Below are positions 1-5,581 of a DNA stretch of 9,668 bases, one piece after another; within the stretch, counting starts at the first letter, position 1; the number at the start of each line of letters is the position of its first letter. The stretch lies in NCBI GenBank assembly GCA_046261635.1, contig JBHEOL010000359.1:1-9668 (forward strand), in the 5' to 3' direction. Source of the DNA: JBHEPS01 sp046261635. Its GTDB lineage: Bacteria; Acidobacteriota; Thermoanaerobaculia; Gp7-AA8. The notes under the pieces are model-generated. The model saw only the letters and a list, made by a program, of their open reading frames with translations. It was not told the DNA's origin and made no database searches. Position numbers and translations under genes: made by a program.

Positions 1-51
1 CTGGTGGAGGTTGCGGGCGATCTCCGCGTCGCTCGTCGTCAACGATGCCAC
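1..51 (-). CDS. N-terminal fragment of a gene leaving the left edge; possibly YggS-family PLP-binding protein
   Basis: Only the first 17 codons are in the window, reading MASLTTSDAEIARNLHQ. I chose the GTG at 51-49 because a strong Shine-Dalgarno (GGAGGAGG, 66-59 on the minus strand) sits 7 nt upstream and the frame stays open to the edge. The ATG at 56-54 is in another frame and stops after five codons. The segment EIARNLHQ resembles the conserved start of YggS/YlmE proteins (E. coli YggS has IAHNLAQ), which are small fold-type III pyridoxal-phosphate proteins involved in PLP homeostasis. Seventeen residues are too few for a firm identification, so the gene call is moderate and the family call is tentative. 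The gene lies 125 nt downstream of the histidine kinase stop. Confidence 0.45.
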   Translation of the reverse strand, partial: MASLTTSDAEIARNLHQ

Positions 52-160
52 CGCATCGCCTCCTCCTCGCTCCTTGATCTCGCCTCGCAAGCTCCACCAG
101 CGCGGCCCCTCTGGTTTCTTTCACAGCCTCTCAGGATGACCGGGGGTTGCCGTTGCTTTT

Positions 161-188
161 CCCTGGCCCCTAGTCCCTAGCCCCTGGG
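161..188. repeat. Heptanucleotide tandem repeat, four units of CCCTRGN
   Basis: Four exact 7-bp steps are visible: CCCTGGC, CCCTAGT, CCCTAGC and CCCTGGG. The repeat overlaps the last codons and the TAG stop of the histidine kinase gene (stop at 179-177). It resembles in style the short tandemly repeated heptanucleotides known from cyanobacterial intergenic DNA. A second heptamer array occurs at 4382-4464. The neighbouring 110-150 stretch, with CTCAGGATGAC, looks like other dispersed intergenic repeat debris, but I cannot prove this from one window. Confidence 0.6.
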
Positions 189-2030
189 TGGATGGGCGGG
201 AAGGAGCACCACGACCTGAGCTCCGCCTTCGGGGCGGTTCGAGGCCCGGATTCTCCCGTGGTGCTCGTCCACGAGTCGTTGCACGATCGACAGACCGAGG
301 CCGGTTCCGCCGCGGCGGCGGGTGTAGAAGGGCTCGAAAATCCGGTCGATCTCACCGGCCGAGAAGCCCGGGCCGGAGTCGATGACCGTAACGGTGACCC
401 ATTCGCCCTGTTCGTCGGCCGACAGGTCGGTCTTCAGCGTGACCTCTCCTTCCGGCGGAGAGAACTGGATCGCGTTTTCGATCAGGTTCTGGAAGACCTG
501 AAGGAGCTTCTTCCGATCAATTCGAACGTGGGGAAGGTCGGGCGTAAACTCGGTGACGAGCCTGACGTGGTTCTTGTCGGCGATTCTTCCGCAGGTGCGG
601 AGTGCCTGGTGGATGACGTCCTGAACTTTCGCTTCGACGAGCTCGGGCTTCGTTGGGCGGCCGTAGTCGAGCAACTCCTGCATCAGCTCACTCAGCCGAC
701 CGATCTCCCCTCGCAGGACCTCGATGAACTGGCGCGAATCGGCGTCGATGGGAAAGCTGGTCTCGAAGGCGTCGAGCGTGGCGGAGATGCCGAAGATCGG
801 ATTACGCACTTCGTGAGCGACGCCGACGATGAGACTCCCGACGGCCGACATCACCTGGTTTCGCCGCGCGACTTCCTGCAGCTCGAGCATGCGTGTCACG
901 TCGCGTGCGATGAGAATGGACAGAGGGAGCGACTCTTTGGTCCGGAGGTCCGACACCCTCGAGATCGCGACGTCCCAGGCGCGCCGGGTGACGGGATCGA
1001 CGGCGGGGCTGGCGGTCGATTCGCTGGACGAAAGCAGACGAGCGAACGATCCCCACGGTTCGCGAAAGTCCCAGGCCTCCACGGGATGGCCGACGATGTC
1101 GGCGAACTCTTCGTGCTCGAGCGTCTCGAGGGCTGCCCGGTTCATCCGGACGACGACTCCGTTCAGGTCCGCCATCACGATCGGAGAGTCGAGCGAATCG
1201 AACGTGATCTGCCATTCCCGGGCGCGGTTGCGAAGAGCCTGTTCGAGGTTTTCCCTCGCTTCCTCGTTCCGCCGCCGCTCCGAAATGTCGCGGCCCGCTC
1301 CCGCGAGACCGACGACCTTTCCCTCGGCGTCTTCGAGCGGAACCGCGGTCCATTGGTAAGGAGTCGTCGTCTCGTCGCGCGCGAGGAGGTTGGTCTCGAA
1401 CTCAACATAACCGCGGGCGAACGCGTCCATGATCGCCTTCGCGAAAATCGTTCTCTCGGCCTCGGGAAAGAGCTCGAACCCCGGCTTCCCCTGAAGATCG
1501 GCCGCCTCATAACCCGTCGCCGTCTGCAGCTTCCGGTTCCAGCGCACCAGGCGCGCTTCCACGTCCAGCGTGTAGAGAATATCCGGGATCGTCTGCATGG
1601 TCTTGTCGAGCTCGGCCAGCGCGCGCGCGAGCTCAATCTCGCGGCTCTTCTCGGTTCCGCTCGCGCGAACGTAAAGCAGCCAGGTCGCCCCGTTTCGGCT
1701 CTTCATCGCCGTGCCGTCGATCCTGACCTCGACCGGCGCACCCTCGGCGCTCGTCAGCAGTGCGTCTGCGTTGCTGAACTGCTCGCGTCCTCCTGCCAGG
1801 GCCTCGAGCGAGTCGATGGTCGATTCCGCGTGAAACAGGGTGGAGCCGGTCCTGGCCGCGACAAGGTCGTCCGGAGAAGGGAAGCCGAGAATGTGCGCGA
1901 GCGCGGGATTCACCCAGGAGAGATTCCCGGCGCCGTCGACGTGGCAGATGCCGATCGGCGCCTCCGCAGCCATTCGCAGGAGAGCTGCCGGGCGGGGGGA
2001 GGCGGTTGTACGGGTCGAGCTCACGCGCAA
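177..2030 (-). CDS. Cytoplasmic PAS-PAS-PAS sensor histidine kinase (NtrB-like architecture)
   Basis: This is a 617-residue sensor kinase of a two-component system. Three PAS-type sensing regions are at about residues 15-125, 140-252 (ending VGLAGAGRDISERR, a PAC motif) and 270-380. A HisKA dimerisation domain follows with phospho-acceptor His406 in AHEVRNP. The HATPase_c domain has an N box (NLIENA, 515-520), DSGPG (551-555), FEPFYT (565-570) and GTGLGL (575-580), so it looks catalytically complete. I see no transmembrane segment or signal peptide, which implies a cytosolic signal. No response regulator is in the window. The start is uncertain: the longest frame begins with TTG, no Shine-Dalgarno precedes it, and a TATATT at 2038-2033 lies so close that a leaderless mRNA starting at the GTG at 2024 is plausible. 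A weak hairpin (TCCGCTT/AAGCGGA, 2082-2097) separates it from the upstream phosphoesterase gene. The cognate signal cannot be told from sequence. Confidence 0.93.
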   Translation of the reverse strand: MRVSSTRTTASPRPAALLRMAAEAPIGICHVDGAGNLSWVNPALAHILGFPSPDDLVAARTGSTLFHAESTIDSLEALAGGREQFSNADALLTSAEGAPVEVRIDGTAMKSRNGATWLLYVRASGTEKSREIELARALAELDKTMQTIPDILYTLDVEARLVRWNRKLQTATGYEAADLQGKPGFELFPEAERTIFAKAIMDAFARGYVEFETNLLARDETTTPYQWTAVPLEDAEGKVVGLAGAGRDISERRRNEEARENLEQALRNRAREWQITFDSLDSPIVMADLNGVVVRMNRAALETLEHEEFADIVGHPVEAWDFREPWGSFARLLSSSESTASPAVDPVTRRAWDVAISRVSDLRTKESLPLSILIARDVTRMLELQEVARRNQVMSAVGSLIVGVAHEVRNPIFGISATLDAFETSFPIDADSRQFIEVLRGEIGRLSELMQELLDYGRPTKPELVEAKVQDVIHQALRTCGRIADKNHVRLVTEFTPDLPHVRIDRKKLLQVFQNLIENAIQFSPPEGEVTLKTDLSADEQGEWVTVTVIDSGPGFSAGEIDRIFEPFYTRRRGGTGLGLSIVQRLVDEHHGRIRASNRPEGGAQVVVLLPAHPPRG

Positions 2031-2032
2031 CC

Positions 2033-2038
2033 AATATA
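2033..2038 (-). promoter_or_regulatory. Candidate -10 element for the histidine kinase gene
   Basis: TATATT on the minus strand matches the -10 consensus at five of six positions and stands out in a very GC-rich region. Standard spacing would place the transcript start at about 2026, two bases before the in-frame GTG at 2024. I see no convincing -35. Confidence 0.28.
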
Positions 2039-2120
2039 GCGGAATGAAAGCCGAAGACGAGCGGGCGAGCGAGGCACGGGCTCCGCTTTGAAGCGGAAGG
2101 AAAGCTCGGAGATCCGCCCG

Positions 2121-2876
2121 TCAGGCACCGACGGCGGGTGGTGTCGGAACTTCGTAAAGGCGGTAGGGCGGCTGGTCGGGGTAGGTTTCGCGAAGCAGCG
2201 ACATCGCGACGTTGTAGACGGGGACCATTCCCTTGGTCCGTCCCTCGGGACTGCCGTGATGAGCGTGGCCGTGGAAGACCACGCTCGCCCGGTAGCGGTC
2301 GATTGGCTCCTCGAGGCGGCTCGAGCCGAGAAACGGGGCGATCTCGAGTGGCTCGCCCTGAATCGTCGCCTGGATCGGCGCGTAGTGCAGCAGCACGACC
2401 CGCTGTTCGGTGCGAAGCCTCGAAAGCGCCTGCTCGAGTTTGAGCGCTTCCTGGACGGTCTCCTGGACCAGCCGTTTGAGCGAGCTTTCACCCCAGGGGG
2501 TCAGCTCGCGACGCCCAAAGCCGCCCACGAACCCCTTCACCCCGGCGAACCCCACGCCGGCGATCTCGATCGCCTCTCCGTCGAGAATCGTCACCCCGGC
2601 CTGCTCGAGGATCTTCCGTCCTTCATCCTGCTGATCGGTTTCGAAGTCGTGGTTCCCGAGGACGGCCAGCGTCTGTGTTCTACCGCGCCCTTCCAGCTCG
2701 CGCGCGAGCGTTTCGAATTCTTCCGGAGTGCCGTAGTTGGTCAGGTCGCCCGCGAGAAGCAGCACGTCGGCTTCAGCGGAAGCTCGACTGAACAGTTCCC
2801 GCAGATCGGACCTGCTCCCTTTTCCGCAGTGGAGGTCACCCACTGCCGCCAGTTTGAGGACTCCGTTCCCGTTCAA
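2121..2876 (-). CDS. Calcineurin-like metallophosphoesterase (COG2129/Icc-related)
   Basis: A 251-residue dinuclear-metal phosphoesterase. The family motifs are all present, numbered from the chosen start: GDLH (Asp14, His16), GDLTN (Asp44), GNHD (Asn76, His77), LHYAP (His164) and GHAHH (His202, His204). The segments around GDLTNYGTPEEF and GFAGVKGFVGGFG resemble Icc-related predicted phosphoesterases, a group that cleaves phosphomonoesters or phosphodiesters; the substrate is unknown. I chose TTG at 2876-2874, not the in-frame ATG at 2909. The TTG overlaps the stop of the upstream nucleotidyltransferase as TTGA, and AGGAG lies 8 nt before it, while the ATG would force a 37-base overlap and add a poorly family-like tail. 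This implies translational coupling to the upstream gene. No signal peptide is visible, so it is probably cytosolic. Confidence 0.9.
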   Translation of the reverse strand: MNGNGVLKLAAVGDLHCGKGSRSDLRELFSRASAEADVLLLAGDLTNYGTPEEFETLARELEGRGRTQTLAVLGNHDFETDQQDEGRKILEQAGVTILDGEAIEIAGVGFAGVKGFVGGFGRRELTPWGESSLKRLVQETVQEALKLEQALSRLRTEQRVVLLHYAPIQATIQGEPLEIAPFLGSSRLEEPIDRYRASVVFHGHAHHGSPEGRTKGMVPVYNVAMSLLRETYPDQPPYRLYEVPTPPAVGA

Positions 2877-3685
2877 CTCGCCTTCTCCTTTTCGATCGCC
2901 TCGGTCCACTCTTCGATCTCTTGCTGGGACATCAGTCCCCAGGGGAAGAGGCGGCCATCGATGAAAGAATCGCGCTCGAGGTCCGGCAGATACTGCGCGC
3001 GCGACAGGACCGGCCCGCGGCAGACTTCGATGTCCAGCGGATCTTCGTCCACTTCGGCCGCCATCCGATCGGCGAGCGTTCTCATTACCCAGGGGGGGAT
3101 GGCGTTTCGCCGGCTCGGGTAGATGTAGCCGAAGAGCGTGAGGTGCGCGAACAGAACCCGCCAGTGGTTCCCGAACCTCCGGACGAGGCGATGCCAGTCG
3201 AGCGTCGTTCCCTGCTCGTGAATCAGATGCGCAATGTCCGCACCGTCGTAACGCTCACGCTCCATGATGAAGGCCTTCGACCAGATCGACTCCTCGGGTG
3301 GCGCAAGCTCGACTTCCTTCCCATAGACGATCGCCCTGGTGGCGTGTTCGAACCACGTCTCATCCACCGGGGCGATGCCGTTGCCCGAGCCGAAGATCAG
3401 GTCGATGAACGTCTCTCCGTTCCACGCTTTGCCGAGCCAGTGCGGGAACGAGAGCTCGGCGCGATATCCCGCCGCGCGAAACGCCTCGAGCGCGGCCTCG
3501 ATGTCCGCTTTCATCACGAAGACGTCGAAGTCCTTGGTCGCGCGGATGACGCCGGTGTACAGCTCGACCGCGTAAGCGCCGCCCACGAGAAAGCGGATGT
3601 CCGCGCGCTCGAGGATCTCGATCGAGGAGGCGTAAAAATCCCGTGTCGGTCGGTCGAGGTCCTGTCGGGTTCGAAGCTCTTGCAT
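2873..3685 (-). CDS. Nucleotidyltransferase-fold protein (MNT/AbiEii-like superfamily), function unknown
   Basis: A 270-residue protein with a DNA polymerase beta-type nucleotidyltransferase core. From the start chosen here, FLVGGAYAV (Gly35-Gly36) is followed by KDFDVFV (Asp52, Asp54) and FIDLIF (Asp95). This gives the helix-turn GG signature and all three metal-binding acidic residues. SIWSKAFIMERERYDGADIAHL (Lys137, Asp147, Asp150) matches the conserved C-terminal segment of these families. Such proteins transfer a nucleotide to protein, RNA or small molecules, and some are toxins or antitoxins; the target here is unknown. The frame extends to an ATG at 3775, but the extra 30 residues look unlike the family and have mixed third-position bases, so I favour ATG 3685. 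Neither start has a strong Shine-Dalgarno. The stop overlaps the phosphoesterase start. The MarR gene lies upstream on the same strand. Confidence 0.82.
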   Translation of the reverse strand: MQELRTRQDLDRPTRDFYASSIEILERADIRFLVGGAYAVELYTGVIRATKDFDVFVMKADIEAALEAFRAAGYRAELSFPHWLGKAWNGETFIDLIFGSGNGIAPVDETWFEHATRAIVYGKEVELAPPEESIWSKAFIMERERYDGADIAHLIHEQGTTLDWHRLVRRFGNHWRVLFAHLTLFGYIYPSRRNAIPPWVMRTLADRMAAEVDEDPLDIEVCRGPVLSRAQYLPDLERDSFIDGRLFPWGLMSQQEIEEWTEAIEKEKAS

Positions 3686-3816
3686 ACGGTTCGAGGCCCC
3701 GCCGGTCCGCCATCTTCCTCGGAAGCGGCTCTGGTCCGACGGAGAGAGATCAAGTGCACGTGACATGCCGACCATGCATCCGCAACGGTTTGGTCAACTC
3801 GTTGGTCTGGAGTGCT

Positions 3817-4299
3817 TTAGCGCCGGCTGGCGGCCGCCGCCGGACCGTTCACGAGCCCCAGTTTCCGGCAGAGCCGGGCGAGCTCTGCCTGCTCTGCCGG
3901 GGAGAGGCGGGCGAACTCGTCCACGATCCTTTCGAGATGTGCCGGAAAGAGAGAGCGGATCAGCTGATCCCCCGCGGGCGTGAGCGAGACCGTGATGAAG
4001 CGCCGGTCGCGGCTCTCCCTCGACCGGACGACCAGCCCCCGCTTCTCGAGGTTGTCGACGACGAGGGTGAGGTTGCCGCTGCTGCGCAGGATCTTGCTGG
4101 CGAGGATGGCCTGCGAAAGCGGTCCGAGGTGAAGAAGGGCCTCGAGCACGCCGAACTGACTCTCGGTGAGGGCGGCGGCGGCGAGGTGGCGATTGACGCG
4201 ATTGGAGACGGACTCGGCCGCCCGTCGAAGCTTGATGAAAGCCTCGAGCGCCGCCCGTTCCGTTTCGGATCCTCGGTGATGGGTACCCAACGACTCCAT
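3817..4299 (-). CDS. MarR-family transcriptional regulator
   Basis: A 160-residue winged helix-turn-helix protein of typical MarR length. The order is N-terminal dimerisation helices (residues 12-45), ESQFGVLEALLHLGPLSQ (46-63), a recognition helix in about 70-88 (LRSSGNLTLVVDNLEKRGLV) and the wing with RESRDRRFITVSLT (94-107), including the conserved DRR. A C-terminal dimerisation helix follows (LSPAEQAELARLCRKLGLV). MarR proteins bind DNA as dimers and usually repress nearby genes until a small ligand binds, so the downstream nucleotidyltransferase is a natural target; this is inferred from position only. The ATG at 4299 has no Shine-Dalgarno. An AT-rich TAATCA about 20-30 nt upstream could be part of its promoter. 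No clear palindromic operator is visible. Confidence 0.92.
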   Translation of the reverse strand: MESLGTHHRGSETERAALEAFIKLRRAAESVSNRVNRHLAAAALTESQFGVLEALLHLGPLSQAILASKILRSSGNLTLVVDNLEKRGLVVRSRESRDRRFITVSLTPAGDQLIRSLFPAHLERIVDEFARLSPAEQAELARLCRKLGLVNGPAAAASRR

Positions 4300-4381
4300 T
4301 CTAAGGGTAGGGGGCAGAGCGTGGGTATGATTAGCCGATGCAGGAGCTCGGCCGCATTCTGGTCATCGCCGGAGTAAAACA

Positions 4382-4464
4382 GGGGCGAGGGATGAGAGGA
4401 GAGAGGCGAGGGGGTGCCTTAGCTCCAGCCTTTCCCTCGTCTCTCGCCCCTCACCCCTCGCCCC
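4382..4464. repeat. Large imperfect inverted repeat made of heptanucleotide units
   Basis: The arms are 4382-4412 and 4434-4464 (31 nt each, 27 of 31 complementary) around a 21-nt spacer. Both arms are themselves heptamer arrays. The right arm steps CGTCTCT, CGCCCCT, CACCCCT, CGCCCCA, and the left arm carries the same unit on the other strand, roughly AGGGGCG, AGGGATG, AGAGGAG, AGAGGCG. Several mismatches are A/G differences that become G-U pairs in RNA. It fills most of the gene-free gap between the MarR start (4299) and the KGG gene stop (4501), downstream of the latter. It could act as a terminator-like hairpin or be a mobile intergenic repeat. Confidence 0.7.
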
Positions 4465-4500
4465 AGGTGTACCGGGGCTCGCCCGGCGCCCGCGCTCGAG

Positions 4501-4911
4501 TCAATCGCGTTCGCGTTCGCGACGGATCTCCCAGTCGCGATCGGAACGCTCGTTGAACGAGCGGGGCGGAATCCGGCCCAACGACGGCGTCGGGCGCTCC
4601 GCGACCGGCGAATGCGAGGTGGGCGTGTCGCGGCGCGATGCGGTGGCTGCGGTTCCGTTGCCGCCCTGCTGCTCGCGCTGCGCCGCGCGCCGTGCGCCTC
4701 GCCGCTCGCCGCCACGTCGGCCGATCTCGGCCATGTGCGCGCGGTTCCGCGAAACGGCTTCGCCGCCCTTCCGGCCTGCCGATCTCGCCTCATCCGTGGT
4801 GAACTCGTGGGCGGTTCCTTTCGCATGTGCCGCGCGTCCGCCCTTCCGTGCGATTTCTTTCTGCTTTTCGGGGTCCATGGATGCGAATCCACGGGAACTG
4901 GTCTGCGCCAT
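4501..4911 (-). CDS. KGG-repeat general stress protein (YciG/ConA10-like)
   Basis: A 136-residue, very hydrophilic protein. FASMDPEKQKEIARKGG (9-25) is the hallmark opening of KGG-repeat stress-induced proteins, followed by a second KGG at 48-50 and RRGG at 65-68. These resemble plant LEA/Em motifs and bacterial YciG and are associated with stress or stationary phase. The molecular role is not settled. I chose the ATG at 4911 because GGAGG lies 7 nt upstream (4923-4919); the longer in-frame reading from 4986 adds 25 non-conserved residues. After the KGG core, residues 85-136 are a low-complexity tail rich in Ser, Thr, Pro and Arg, ending in a charged ERERD; such tails are variable. A candidate sigma-54 promoter lies about 110-130 nt upstream. 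The gene is monocistronic as far as can be seen. Confidence 0.85.
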   Translation of the reverse strand: MAQTSSRGFASMDPEKQKEIARKGGRAAHAKGTAHEFTTDEARSAGRKGGEAVSRNRAHMAEIGRRGGERRGARRAAQREQQGGNGTAATASRRDTPTSHSPVAERPTPSLGRIPPRSFNERSDRDWEIRRERERD

Positions 4912-5024
4912 AAAGCTTCCTCCCTTAGGTTCGTGCTCTTTGGCCTCCAGACAACCTCGGATGCACCCAGGCCGGGGGTCCAACACAGCTCGAGGCGACT
5001 CGAAGCGTTACGAGGAAGGGACCG

Positions 5025-5040
5025 AGCAACACGTATGCCA
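5025..5040 (-). promoter_or_regulatory. Candidate sigma-54 (-24/-12) promoter upstream of the KGG gene
   Basis: On the minus strand TGGCAT-ACGTG-TTGCT fits the sigma-54 pattern TGGCAC-N5-TTGCW, with the invariant GG and GC exactly 10 nt apart. The start would be near 5013, giving a leader of roughly 100 nt before the KGG ATG at 4911. No enhancer-binding site is recognisable. Confidence 0.4.
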
Positions 5041-5152
5041 CGGATGGCGCCTCACGGACCCTCTTCTCTCGATCCGGGGCAAAGAATAACTTTTCCGGCG
5101 GCAGACGCGGAGAGAGCGTCACTAGGCGGGGACACTCCGGTCGATCCGACGC

Positions 5153-5181
5153 AAAAAAAGCGCGTCCGAGGAGGGACGCGC
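5153..5181 (-). terminator. Rho-independent terminator of the tRNA-Ser(GCT) transcript
   Basis: Perfect 8-bp stem GCGCGTCC/GGACGCGC (5160-5167 with 5174-5181), a six-base loop, and seven T residues on the minus strand (5159-5153). It begins 13 nt after the tRNA CCA end. Confidence 0.92.
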
Positions 5182-5194
5182 GGGGATGTTCGTG

Positions 5195-5287
<93 letters not shown>

Positions 5288-5292
5288 GTTGG

Positions 5293-5322
5293 CTCACCCG
5301 GAGCAGAAACCGATCGGGTGAG
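5293..5322 (-). other. Leader hairpin just upstream of tRNA-Ser(GCT)
   Basis: A perfect 8-bp stem CTCACCCG/CGGGTGAG (5293-5300 with 5315-5322) with a 14-nt loop ends 5 nt before the mature tRNA 5' end. On the minus strand its T run comes before the stem, so it is not a terminator for this direction. It may influence 5' processing of the precursor. Confidence 0.4.
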
Positions 5323-5360
5323 AAAAAATTCGCAGAGGGTGGAAAAACTTCCACTCCCTC
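5323..5360 (-). terminator. Weak candidate terminator between the two serine tRNA genes
   Basis: On the minus strand GAGGG-(AG bulge)-TGGAA pairs with TTCCA-CCCTC around a 4-nt loop. Six T residues (5328-5323) follow after a 6-nt gap. The bulge and gap make it weaker than a canonical terminator. A possible -10 (TAGAAT, 5409-5404) lies upstream of it, so the downstream tRNA may or may not be transcribed independently. Confidence 0.3.
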
Positions 5361-5438
5361 CCGGAATCGCGAGCGGAACGCCCCCCCCCAGCCCGGGTGT
5401 TCATTCTATATCGGAGAGGAAGCGGGGGAGAAGAACCT

Positions 5439-5527
5439 GGCGGAGGAGGTGGGATTCGAACCCACGGTACCGTTTCCGGTACGGCGGTTTTCAAGACCGC
5501 TGCCTTAAACCACTCGACCACTCCTCC
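5439..5527 (-). tRNA. tRNA-Ser (anticodon TGA)
   Basis: A class II tRNA of 89 nt including encoded CCA (5441-5439). The acceptor stem GGAGGAG pairs with CTCCTCC, discriminator G. The anticodon loop CTTGAAA gives anticodon TGA, reading UCN codons, chiefly UCA. The variable arm is a 6-bp GTACCG/CGGTAC stem capped by a GAAA tetraloop; the T arm contains GGTTCGAATCC. It lies 54 nt downstream of the MglA-like gene stop on the same strand. No strong promoter is seen in that gap, so it may be read through from the GTPase gene. Confidence 0.97.
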
Positions 5528-5581
5528 GCGCTGAACCGTAAACAAGGGGCACCGGCGCGGGATTTCTGACCATCCCCCCGG

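Noticed and set aside
192..2039. A 615-codon plus-strand open frame
   Set aside because: It is the exact antisense of the histidine kinase, whose motifs are unmistakable. The antisense protein has no recognisable domain; high GC keeps antisense frames open.
2088..3763. Long plus-strand frames opposite the phosphoesterase and nucleotidyltransferase
   Set aside because: Shadows of two genes with intact catalytic motifs; the antisense products show no family features.
4912..4986. A 25-residue N-terminal extension of the KGG protein
   Set aside because: The ATG at 4911 has a strong ribosome-binding site and begins the conserved part; the extension runs through the likely leader.
5381..5389. Run of nine C residues, considered as a phase-variable tract
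   Set aside because: It is intergenic, with no promoter or coding frame clearly dependent on its length; a sequencing-length error is as likely.
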